Below the pieces are notes generated by a model that did no database searches, was not told the DNA's origin, and saw only the letters and a program-made list of their open reading frames with translations. A DNA stretch of 64,000 bases from Erythroxylum novogranatense (Eukaryota > Streptophyta > Magnoliopsida > Malpighiales > Erythroxylaceae). Where the stretch lies: positions 53,336,063 to 53,400,062 of the forward strand of contig CM057233.1 in the NCBI GenBank assembly GCA_029891385.1, written 5' to 3'. This document shows, piece by piece, positions 1-11,077 of the stretch. The position numbers and the translations under genes were made by a program. Numbering within the stretch: the first letter of the stretch is position 1; every line of letters begins with the position of its first letter.

Positions 1-3000
1 CATCCTGAGGAACTATGTTCGAATCTATAAGCCCCGCCTGGTGGTCATCACTGAGCCTCGTATTAGTGGCGAACGAGTTAGGCGAGTTATTCGGTCTCTG
101 GGATTTCGCAATTCTTTCCGGATCGAGGCTACGGGCTTTTCAGGCGGGATTTGGCTTCTTTGGCAGGACACTATCGACATCTGCGTTCGTCTAACTCACC
201 GCCAATTTATTCATACTCGCGTACAGTGGGGTCAACAGTTGTTTGACTTTACTGCTATTTACGCAAGCCCCACCCCCGCCTTACAAAAATATCTTTGGCA
301 CTACCTGGCGACCCTTGCTCTGCACATCACCGCCCCCTGGCTGCTGGGCAGGGATTTTAATGCTCAATACTCTCTTTCGGGACTGTATGCTTCAGTGCCA
401 CCTCCAAAGTCTTGGATTTACCGGTCCACGTTTCACGTGGAAGCGAGGCCACCTCTGAGAACGGTTAGATCGGGCTTTTGGATCTCTTGCTGGTTCACTG
501 CGCATTCGAGCACCCAGGTTCACCACCTGCCCTTCCTCAAATCAGATCATTGGCCCTACTTATTAGGTTCCTGGCTCCTGAACCCCCCAACCCTTCGCAC
601 CGTCCTTTCCGATTTCAATCGGCTTGGCTCACTCACGATTCTTTCTCCCAAGTGGTTGCTAATAACTGGAATCCTAGCTCCTCAGATTTTAGTGGAGCGA
701 TCCACCAATTCTCGAAAACGCTCCACCATTGGAATACCACGGAGTTTGGCAATATATTCCATCAGAAGAAACGTCTCGTGGCCCAGCTCGAGGGCCTTCA
801 AAAACCTGTGGAGGACTCCGAATCCCCCCTTCTTGAGGTCGAGACTTACTTATGGAATGAACTTGAAACCGTGCTCTACCAGGAAGAGCTCTTCTAGCGC
901 CAATGGTCTCGGAGCCAGTGGCTCGGGTAGGGCGACAGGAATACTCAGTATTACCACGCTCTCACACGTACTCGGTGTCGTCAATCCCACATCCTCTCTC
1001 TTCCCGATGTCTAAGGTCATGAAGTTACCGACCCTGCGACTCTCTGCGATATGGCGAAGCGCCACTTAGAGGATTTATACTGACCCGATGGACGGTTCTC
1101 TTTCCCTGGATCTCTTCCTGGGCTTTCCCCTCCTCCCGGCTCCCCCGCAACATATGGCTGAGGACCTCACCCGTCTGCTCAGCCCGAACGAAATCACGGC
1201 GGCATTTTTTTTCTATGCCTTCTAACAAAGCCCCAGGTTTTGATGGTTTCACCGCTCTGTTCTACCAATCCCAGTGGGACACCGTCGGGCCCTCCTTGAT
1301 TCATTTCCTTCAGCGGATCTTTAGGCACGAAGTGTGGGAGTCTGTTATTAACCGCACTATCATTGTCCTTATTCCTAAAACCCCCTCCCCTACTTCCATC
1401 TCGCAATTTCGTCCCATTGCGCTATGTACCGTGCTGTACAAAGGCCTCTCCAAGATTATATCCAATCGACTCAAACAATATCTTGAGATGTTTGTCCACC
1501 CAACCCAGTGTAGTTTTATGTCTGGCCGTCTTATTACCGATAATATCATCATTACCCAGGAAGTGATTTACTCTATGAAGCGCAAAACTGGTCGGACGGG
1601 TTTTATGGCCATCAAAGTGGACCTCTAAAAAGCGTACGACTTGCCTTGATTGGGACTTCATTCAAGCCACTCTGCATGACATTGGTCTCCCAGCCTCGCT
1701 TCTTTTGCTTATCATAAAGTGCATCATTACAGTGTCCTTTTAAGTGAATTAGCAAGGCGCGCTAAGCGAGGAGTTTCAGCCTGCTCGCAGTATTCGTCAA
1801 GGCGACCCTCTTTTCCCATACCTTTTTGTATTGTGCATTGAGCGTCTCGGCTATGCGATCACTCATGAGGTGTCCTCCAGTCGTTGGCATCCGGTCCGGC
1901 TGAGTAGGCACGGGCCCCCTTTCCCATTTATTCTTTGCTGACGATCTCATCCTCTTCTCAGAGGCTTCTCTCGACCAAGTTTACGTACTTCGGAATGTAT
2001 TGGACTCGTTCTACACAGCTTCGTGACAACACGTGAGCCGAGACAAATCAAGATGTTACTTCTCCAAGAATGTCCCTCCTTCGACTGCTCGTGCCTTAAG
2101 TCGTGCGCTCCGATTTCCCCGAACATCCGACCTAGGTCAATACTTGGGGGTTCCCCTCCTTCATCAGCGGGTCGGTAAGCATACCTATCAGCACATCCTT
2201 GATACGGTCCATCACCGTCTGTCGGGTTAGGCCCCTTCCACATTGTCTTTCGCTGGTCGGGTCACTTTAGTTCAATCGGTCTTATCGACTATACCGAGTT
2301 ACACGATGCAGACTGTCCGGTTACTGCGAGAGTTGTGTGACGCTCTCGAACAAGCTATGTGGCAATTTTGTGGGGCTCGGATCAAGACCGCCGTAAGATA
2401 CCCCTGCTTAGCTGGGAGGAGGTCTGTATGCCCAAGGCTCTGGGGGGCTTAAGCATCCGACGGATCAGGGAAATGAACGATGCTTTCCTGGCCAAACTCA
2501 GCTGGGCCTTGATCAATAATCCCAATGCCTTATGGGTCCAGGTGCTCTCGGACAAATATACTTTTGATGTTCACCACATTCCCTCCTCCCTCCCTTCCTC
2601 CGGGGGATCGATGGTGTGGAGGAGCATCAAGGCGACATGGCACATAGTGACTCAAGGTCTGCAATGGCGGATAGGTGATGGTACGACGCCTCGCTTTTGG
2701 CTCGACCCTTGGGTCACAGGAGTTGGCCCACTCATATCCCACTCTACTCAGCCCATCCCGGATCCCCTTTTTAGCCTCCACGTCTGTCACTCTGTGGACC
2801 CCACCGGCCAGTGGAATTTGGCGGCCATTCAAGATTTCCTCCCGCCTTCAATTTGTCGAATTATAGCCGGAATGTTTCCTTCTTCCCTGTATCTGGGCCC
2901 CCGATAGATTAGTATGGGGTGCCTCCGACCATGGACAGTTTACCGTGGCTTCTGCCTACTACCTGCTACTGGGACACGAGTCTACCAATCCGCCCGGAGT

Positions 3001-4046
3001 TTGGAGGGCCATTTGGCAGTGGTCGGGACCTCAACGGGTGCAATCGTTTTTATGGTTATTAGCGAAGGATCGCTTGCTAAGTAATTAACAAAGGGTGTGT
3101 CGTCATCTTACCACAGACGGTACCTGTCCCCACTGCTCCCACGAAGAATCCTCCCTTCATGTTGTTCGGGACTGTCCGCTAGCCCGACAAGTGTGGGCCT
3201 CCATCCAGTCGAATATCGTCACTTCGGCTTCGTTCGATCTTCCCGTAAGTGATTGGTTGCATTCCAATATCCTCCAGCATCGGCGAGTGCAGGGCAAGGA
3301 TTGGGCGTTTCTTTTTGGGTTGACCTGTTGGTTCCTCTGGACATGGAGGAACAAGGTTATTTTTGACTCTGATTTTGTGCGACCCATCTCACCTTCTTTT
3401 ATTATCTTGTCTTTTGCAGATCAGGTTCAGAAGGCCTTCGAGAGGCCCAGTCTGGGCATTACCAGCTTCCGGCCTTGCCAGGAGCACCAGATCGGCTGGT
3501 GTCGCTCGCCAACTGGGTGGGTCAAATTGAACACCGATGGGGCTTGTAATCGTACCCATTTCACGACTTCGACTGGTGGACTCCTCCGAGACAGTGAAGG
3601 CAATTGGCAAGGCGGCTTCTCTCAGCTTATAGGGTGGTGCACATCGCAATTAGCGGAACTCTGGGCTGTCTACACAGGACTCTCCTTGGCTTGACGATTG
3701 GGCTTTCGTCGGATTGAGCTAGAAGTGGACTCATTGGGGGTGCACCAGCTCCTTTCTTCAGTGACGTCTCACTCTCAGTCAGACAATCCTATCGTCATGG
3801 GCATCCTAGAACTTCTCAACCGAAACTGGTCTGTTGTTCATCGGCATGTGTACCGAGAGAGCAACAGATCTGTGACCGGCTCGCTACCCAGCAGGATTAC
3901 GCCTTACATTGGTATCACTTATTTTGATGTTACACCTATAGGGTGCCATAATCTCCTTTTAGAGGATTTGTCGGGGCGCTGTTTCCCCCGTCTCGTTTAG
4001 TGTCCAGTGTACTCTTTCTCTTTATACCAAAAAAAGAAAAGAAAAT
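1..4046 (+). mobile_element. L1-type LINE, 5' truncated by window edge
   Basis: Non-LTR retrotransposon remnant read left to right, ending in an A-rich tail at 4028-4046. Domains follow the plant L1 ORF2 order: endonuclease, reverse transcriptase, zinc-binding zf-RVT domain, then an RNase H domain. The 5' end lies outside the window and no target-site duplication can be assigned. It is broken by many stops and frame changes, so it is inactive. Its GC content is visibly higher than the AT-rich DNA that follows. Confidence 0.9.
41..3997 (+). pseudogene. LINE ORF2 remnant (endonuclease / reverse transcriptase / zf-RVT / RNase H)
   Basis: The coding sequence is split over all three frames. 41-360 carries endonuclease-like motifs (GFSGGIWLLW, then a LLGRDFNA segment where the family has LxGDFN). 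1215-1628 has the reverse-transcriptase segments NKAPGFDGF, FRPIALCTVLYK and FMSGRLITDNI, followed by an in-frame stop next to KAYD. The catalytic FADD box is at 1934-1945. 2359-2907 covers the thumb and connection. 3095-3200 has the Cys/His zf-RVT pattern (CPHCSHEESSLHVVRDCPLARQ). 3525-3690 begins an RNase H (LNTDGACN) that continues past a stop at 3692-3694. In an intact element these domains nick DNA and copy RNA at the target. Assignment to L1 rather than another LINE clade rests on this domain order. Confidence 0.88.
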
Positions 4047-4397
4047 TACAACGACAAACGTGACAATTTACAGTTCCTTCATGCTCAATGTCATTGTGAC
4101 TAGAGAGAACTTGTCAACGCCACTAGAGAAGAAGACCTATGTCATGATTTCAATGGTTCGTCATCGCGTACAACACTAGATGTTGTTCTCTACTGTGCCA
4201 TTTGAAGCTGCTTTAAGTTATTGTTCCCGTTCTTAATAGGAGTAACCACCTAGGACACGTCGGCTTGCGCTATGTATGGTTGCTGTCTCCTGTATGCAGA
4301 GACGGAATGGAACAAAAATTTGGAGATGAAAAGGAACAAAAATTATAGACATTTAGCTGTTTGGCTATGATGGACAAAACAGATAAAAATAAAAAAT
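4047..4397. other. Gap without a recognised gene
   Basis: Mixed-composition DNA between the LINE tail and the microsatellite. No coding frame, RNA gene or element end was recognised. The part from about 4300 is A-rich, with two ggaacaaaaat-like repeats. Confidence 0.6.
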
Positions 4398-4425
4398 AAA
4401 AATAATAAGTATAAAATTTATAATA

Positions 4426-4458
<33 letters not shown>

Positions 4459-4767
4459 CAATGCAAAATTTATAATAATAATAATAATAATAATAATAAT
4501 CAATGCAAAATTTATAATAATAATAATAATAATAATAAATTAATAATAATAATAATCAATACAAAATTTACAATAAATAATAATAATAATAAATTAATAA
4601 TAATAATATTCAATACAAAATTTACAATAAATAATAATAATAATAATTAATAAATTAATAATGATAATAATCAATACAAAATTTATAATAATAATAATAA
4701 TAATAAATAAATAATAATAATAATAATCAATAAAATTTATAATAATAATAATAATCAATACAAAATT

Positions 4768-4803
<36 letters not shown>

Positions 4804-4865
4804 TCAAAAAATTATAATTAATAATAATAATAATAATAATAATCAATACAAAATTTATAATAATG

Positions 4866-4905
<40 letters not shown>

Positions 4906-4960
4906 TTCAATACAAAATTTATAATAATAATATTAATATTAACAACAAAAGGTTGTGTAC
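4398..4960. repeat. (TAA)n compound microsatellite with recurrent 18-bp spacer
   Basis: About 560 bp of TAA/ATA triplets is interrupted at least nine times by variants of TCAATACAAAATTTATAA (near 4458, 4500, 4555, 4609, 4669, 4727, 4756, 4842 and 4906). The alternation of a variable (TAA)n tract with a nearly constant spacer makes this a higher-order tandem array rather than a simple microsatellite. Long open frames of Asn or Ile across it are artefacts of composition. Confidence 0.95.
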
Positions 4961-5299
4961 ACAAAATGGTAAGGACAATAAACTTTTGTCCAGTGCAATG
5001 TGCTCGCAACACCGGAGACAAGGGACAAAAATTTTTATCCTTCTTTTACCAAAAGAACAAAAAATTTTATCCCTGTTATCCGGATACGGAGGATAAAAAT
5101 TTAGGGACATCAACCAAACATGAGAGAGGGACGAGAATTTTTTATTTTGTCTTCTGTTCTCGCTAACGGGGACAACCACCATTCTCTGCCTTGTAGTACC
5201 ATAGAAACCTCAACATGTTAGACAACTAAAGCAAACACTTTTGTATCTATTTCAACATAATTGAAAATTTAATGATCGCACACAAATAACATATTGAAG
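4961..5299. other. Gap; A/T-run-rich spacer, no gene
   Basis: This stretch repeats short motifs of the form ggacaaaaattt and ttttatcc, several in inverted orientation (for example near 5020-5105). No coding or RNA gene was recognised. Confidence 0.5.
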
Positions 5300-6990
5300 A
5301 AAGGAAATATATTTAATTCAAATTAGATTTAATTATAAAATTTAAGAAATTTGTGTTAATGAATAAAGGCTAACATAAGATAGAGAAAAGATGATTTATT
5401 CATATTAGGCTTAATTATAAAGTTTGAGAAATTTATTATTAAATATAAGATATTTAATCATAAGGGTTGAGATAAGATATTAGGTATTATTTAGGCATAA
5501 TTAGTATTTAATTAGAACTAATTGTGATTCTAATTAAAATTAAATTAATTTTAATTTTAATTTCAATTTAAGTTAAAACACTAAAATGTCTAAAACTATT
5601 GTAAGTAGACATAAACTCTAAGAGAGCTAGCACTCTTTACTTAACTCTCTTTATAATAAGTCAAAAACTTATGCATTATAGTAGTTGAGATGAGTCAATT
5701 TTAGAAACAATTTGATGTAAACGACAAAAAAATAATCAAGTTTTGTAATAAGTTACAAATTATTATTCATGTTTTTTATGTTAATCATACTATAGAATTT
5801 AAGTGATATTAATTTTAGAAAATCAAAACAAAAGTTTTGTAATTATTTGGTAGCATGAGATCGGATCCCAACCTTATTTTTTAACAATTGATTTGATTAA
5901 AAAATTAAGACTTAAAATTTATTTTAATGTATTTGTCGAATAAATTAAGGTTTATTTTAATCAAATAAACCTTAATCGAATTATTAATCTTAATCAAATT
6001 AATAAAAGTAATTAATATGATTTTGAAATTTATTTTGAATTTAAAAATCTAATTCTAGAATTGGGTTACTCTCAATCCAAGAACTAAACAAGCTCAAAAC
6101 TAGGTTTAGAATATTTTATTTCAATACTCAAACAACCCTTATTCTAACTTTATATTACACTAATCCAATAACTAAATAGTCTTATTTTAGACTCAAACAA
6201 CCCTTATTCTAACAAGTTTTGTGGTTCAAATCTAATCTAATATTAAAACTTAGGCTTTTAATGATTTAATATGAACTTTTCATATTGTTAGAAAAATTAG
6301 GTTTTATTTGTAAACCATTTGTAATTCAATTCCAATTTTATAATTAATAACAATAAAATATTTTCAATCAAAATTAAAGTTAGTTCTAATACTACTTTTA
6401 GAAAATCATGGCGAGATCTAATCTTGTGCGTGGCAAAATAAAATTAAATCTTTTATTTTAATTTTCAAATCCAAGATCACCAAATTCTATAAATTGATTA
6501 ACATATAAATCATAATAAAGCATGAATCGTAACTCGTACCTTATTTTAAAGCATGATCTTTTTCTTATTGTATCCCTCAAATCGTTCCTAAAGTTGACTA
6601 ATCTCTACCATTGTAGTTCTAGTATTTAACCTTTAATGGTACCCATAGAACAAGTTGAGCGAACTCTATTACTATTACAATGATTGTTAGGTAAGGAGTA
6701 ATAGCTCCCTTAGAGCGTAAGCTTATTTATAGTAGGCTTTAAACATTTTAGTAATTTAATTAAAATTAAATTCTGATTTTAATTAATCTTTAATTAGAAT
6801 TACAATTTATTCTAATTAAATTCCTATGATGATCACATAAGATCTAATATCTTATATTGATTCTTATTTAATAAATATCTCATAATTAATCATAAAATTT
6901 TTCAAACTTTACAATCCATTCTAACTTACTTAAAATATTTTTCTCTTTAACTCATTTTTATGTATGACCCATTTGTTTCCAAATATATTG
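5300..6990. repeat. Large imperfect inverted repeat of LTR-like sequence
   Basis: The left arm (about 5350-5870) matches the reverse complement of the right arm (about 6430-6960) over most of its length. Shared landmarks, in the same order, are an ataagatatta segment, a run of aattagaa/aattgtgattctaatt, actaaaatgt, and a cta-aga-ga-gct block (5620-5640 against 6690-6720). The arms are clearly diverged and AT-rich, and the centre lies near 6150. Most likely these are two old copies of one LTR in opposite orientation. Confidence 0.6.
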
Positions 6991-7990
6991 GCAATGGATA
7001 TAAATTACAACCTTAAATTATATTTATGATTAGATAAATTAAACTATTTTAATTTATTTTTATTCTCTAATTAAACAATTTAAACCATAGATCAAAATTG
7101 GCATCTAGCAATACATCATGATGACTTAAATATTTATGAATGCCAATATAGTTTTAACTAATCTTTTTGTGCATGATTTTTTGTATAATTTAATATTTTC
7201 ATCGTATATTCTAATTAGACATAGAATATATAATTAATATCTACTATGTTTTGAGTTCAATCATGTTAGTTCTCCACCATTAGTAATTGATTCAATTAAT
7301 GAAATTTGTAAACTATTTTACAAAGTATCATTCCATCTTGGCTAAGAATTTCCCGAATGAATACTAATCGAGAATAATGAATCATTCTCCCTAATTACTT
7401 TTATGGTAATGAATCATATATTGATCACTCAATTATCTCCATATATTTTATGCTACATCCAATGACTACTATTTGAGCTAACCTTGACTAGAATAGGTCA
7501 TAAATAGTATCAAAATATACCAAATCTTGTATAAGATAACATTGGTGATCTTGAGTCAAAGGATCACTTATACAATTATTACAGTGAGAATTCCCATAGA
7601 CATATAAGTAATGTTGCAAATAGATTTCTTATACGGCGTTAGATCAATAAAATTGCTCTATAATAAGTACCCACACATTTGTTTAAGTATCTTCATACTT
7701 TAGTCTATAAGATCAACTACGCCCTTTATAAGAAAAATATAATGAGTGCTAGTCTTTTAAAATTCTATTAACATCCAATCTTAATAGAATATTAACGAGG
7801 AACAATTTAGGATGATACATCAATGCAATATGAATATCATAATTATAATTTCATTATAGTTTCGTTTATAATGTATATTTATCATATTGACTTTATCATA
7901 TACATCTGAATATGTATAAGATAAAAAATGTCTATAAATTATTAAGTCATTATACTACAACCAACCGATTGTAGGATATAAACCAATACT
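6430..7990 (-). mobile_element. Decayed LTR-like remnant, probably copia-type
   Basis: Read on the minus strand, this AT-rich stretch has the look of a long plant copia LTR. Its inner part pairs with 5350-5870 as the right arm of the inverted repeat. No internal coding region, primer-binding site or clean TG/CA ends could be fixed, so boundaries and family are inferred. There is no gene in this interval. Confidence 0.35.
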
Positions 7991-8281
7991 GAATACATAA
8001 TATGGTATAGCAACTTCAAATTCATTCATCATGGTGATCTAAAGGTAGGAAAGGAACTCACGTACTTTTCAAACAAACATACAAACCTTAATGCAGTGAC
8101 AAAACTCACCACTAACTGGACTTGACAACTCATTTATGCTCATAACCTACAGGATTGTATGAGGCACATGTTATATTAACTATGGAATGTTTGAATTTCT
8201 TTCAAGGATATACCAATTCTCTATATTCTCTCTTAGATTTCTTACCAAATTGTGATGTCCTTAACTTTCTAATTAGCTTAT

Positions 8282-9311
8282 TGTTAGACCCCTAAGTCCT
8301 ACTTGTTAAATCGTGAAAACATTAACGAGCCTTAGTCAATATTTGACACTTATGATAATAGAATAAGGCAAAGACTTACGAGTAGACAAGGAAAAGAGGC
8401 ATTATCAATGAAAGCTTGAGAGTAGGTTAGCGTTGGTGCATATTGGCAAAAATCTTTGACTAGATGTAAGATTAAGATGTTAGATCGAAAGATGAGCTAG
8501 AGATGGACCTTGCATTAAAGGTTAGTTGGATCACATATATGAGGGAGACACGTGACAACTCTATGAACATAACGTTTGCTCAAATAAGCGGATCATGACA
8601 AATAGACTTGATATGAGCAAGCATTGGTTTGGACTAGTGCATTATGAAAAGCTTTGAACTTGGATAACTCATCGTCAATAAATAGAGATCAAGGGGAAAT
8701 CTTAGATGATGTGGCGAGTAAGATCACATTAGATATACATCAACTATAAAAGATAAAGACCATATGGAGAGTTCTTTATGGATATGGATATATCTTTCCT
8801 AGTTAAATATAATATATTATCTTATTAGTTATAATGTAGCTAAATCCTATTAGATAGAGTCCTATTTAAATGAGAGTGTCATTTAATTATTTAGTGTGAT
8901 ATAATTTAATAAGGATAGAAGGGATCTAGTTAGTTCCAATTAACATTACGAATTGTAAAGCGAAATGTACCAATAAATAACTTATTTGAGTATTGCTCCA
9001 AAAATAGAGATAGTGGAGAAGGGAATCGATTAAAAGAGAGATATCATTCTTTTGTATACTTTTAAAGAAGTAACAAAGGTTGGTTTTTGTTATAACTCTT
9101 GTGTGTTTATTATTGCTTTTGATTATTTATTATTTACTTAGTATTCTTGTAAGAGTGAGAGTAAACATTACAAGGGTTGGGAGATGTTTAAGACCAAGTT
9201 AGTTGGTCGACAATCACATAGGAAGACCAAGTCTTGCTTAATCTAACTAAGATTATCGTGTAAAGAAATAGATTTCATTAAGTTTAGTGTCTAAAAAAAA
9301 CCTTTGCAACA
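8282..9311 (+). mobile_element. Probable solo LTR (TG...CA, near-perfect TSD)
   Basis: A 1030-bp segment starts TGTTAGACCCCTAAGTCC and ends CCTTTGCAACA. It is flanked by cttat (8277-8281) and cttac (9312-9316), a 5-bp duplication with one mismatch. The last 250 bp resembles the R/U5 part of a plant LTR in the + direction (T-rich tract, then a TTGTAAGAG block near 9145). There is no coding sequence. The call depends on the end dinucleotides and the imperfect TSD, since no second copy lies in the window. Confidence 0.5.
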
Positions 9312-9840
9312 CTTACCATGTTATTCCCCATACTTGATCGGTTGGCTTAGCTCTCTATGGAGCATTTTGCCACTATTGTATGTAGCTTGTTTTGTACCTC
9401 GTTTCTTTTAATACAAATTTTCAAAAAAGAGTGGGATTGAAACCATGGTCATATTTACCAAGCAACCACTGAGCCTGGGTGATGTCGATACCAGACTGCC
9501 GAGCATTATCAGTGCCGTGGTTACTCATCATTCTACGAATGCACTGTGGATTGATTCAACCACTCTCTTCAGCGTATCACAACGACCGCTGGGTACGTCT
9601 TCTGTTCCATTGAGATTGTTTAAGCATGGCACCACATGGCTTTTAAATGATAATATTGTCGATCATGATCTGCCTTGTTCACTTCTAAGCATGGCACCGC
9701 ATGGTTTTCATATGATAATATTGTCGATCATGCCTTGTTCACTTCCCTCAGCCCTGAATAGAAAGAACTACAGGTATTACTATTATCAGCATCTCACACG
9801 TAGTTCTTCTTCTGTTCAAGTACGCTTGCCTCCCTAGGTC
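9312..9840. other. Gap with a two-copy tandem duplication
   Basis: Two copies of a unit of about 60-65 bp lie at 9622-9686 and 9687-9746, each containing aagcatggcaccrcatgg, gataatattgtcgatcat and gccttgttcactt. A 130-codon open frame crosses them (9445-9837) but resembles no family recognised here and is probably chance. The DNA at 9312-9440 ends in a T-rich, LINE-3'-end-like stretch. Confidence 0.5.
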
Positions 9841-10830
9841 GTGAATGGCTTGTTTGACAAACAGCTGATTGCATTAGTTATTAGTTGGTTTTATCAACTA
9901 TTAACTGATAGCTGATTTTATCAGCTGATTTGATCAACGAGTTATATTAGATGTTTGCTAAAGATGTTTAGTAAAATTAGTTGTTTAATATTAACTATTT
10001 ATGTGTAAAATAAGAACATGATTAAAGAATTTTATAAGGATATGAATATTATATATCTTAGCATTTTGTTGGATATTCTTTATAAAGAATAATAAATTAT
10101 TTAATGAATTAATAAATTAGAGTTAAATAAATTTTTAATCTAATCAAAATTTAATAGTTTTTTATAATTTATAATTTTTGAATTATTAAAATAAATAACA
10201 AAAGTTAAAATGTTTAAATTAATTAAGACATGGAAAACAAATTTTATAAATTAATAATTATTATTAATTGTTGGATGATGAATATGAGTGGTGTTGAGTC
10301 TTCCGAAACAAATGGTTATATTCTATAATTTATAAATTAATTACATAATTTTAATAAATTAATAAATGTTTAAAATTTATTAAAATAAAAATATGTGTTG
10401 ACATAAATACAAACAATTGTTTTGTTTTTTATTTGATCATTTTATTTTATTTTATAAAATTAATAGTAGCATAATTAAAATTAAAATTAATTTTAATTTT
10501 TTTTATTATAGTAATAAGTAAAATAAAACTAAAAATAAAAAGAAACCAACACAAGTGCACGGCCGTACTTAACTTGGATGGGCGTTCAAGTGAAGCTGGC
10601 TCTTGTTTATGAGGTTGGCCTCTAGGTATGATCCTGGACTGTCTTTGGTCTTGGTTAAAATAGTTATTGCAAACAACTATTTTAGCTGATTGCTCTAAAA
10701 CGCTGCAGCTGGTTGAATTGAATCAGCCAATCCAACCATCTTATAATCAAACAATAAAACAGCTTTTCAATATAATCGAACCTCTAAATTGGTCAATTAG
10801 CTGATTTATCTCAAATGGAGAAAAGGCGTA
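9841..10830. mobile_element. Possible non-autonomous DNA transposon (hAT-like)
   Basis: Both ends of this 1-kb AT-rich stretch are built from repeated cagctgatt/aatcagct motifs in inverted arrangement (about 9850-9935 and 10680-10810), and the interior is non-coding. Clustered AGCTGAT-type subterminal repeats are typical of some plant hAT-like MITE families. Exact termini and an 8-bp duplication could not be fixed. Confidence 0.35.
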
Positions 10831-11077
10831 GGGTTTGGAAAGGAATTTTTATTCACTAACTTGTCACATGATAAACCTAAATAAGTTCATCCAGTAATAA
10901 TAAATGCTGAAAATATTTTCATATGTACGAGAAGGGAAGCTAAGATTTTAAACATCTGCATGAACATTACCTATTCCAAAATATACTCTTCACATGTCCC
11001 CTGTATCGGCCACCTCTTGATGTGGCCTTCGAATATATGAGCCGCTGCTGGTCAATGCGATAGAATCCTCACAATTC

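Noticed and set aside
4270..5182. Open frames of poly-Ile/poly-Asn on both strands
   Set aside because: They are translations of the TAA microsatellite and its flanks; there is no start context, family resemblance or codon signal.
9445..9837. 130-codon ORF on the + strand
   Set aside because: It crosses a two-copy tandem DNA duplication, shows no recognisable domain and lies amid repeat-like DNA; probably chance.
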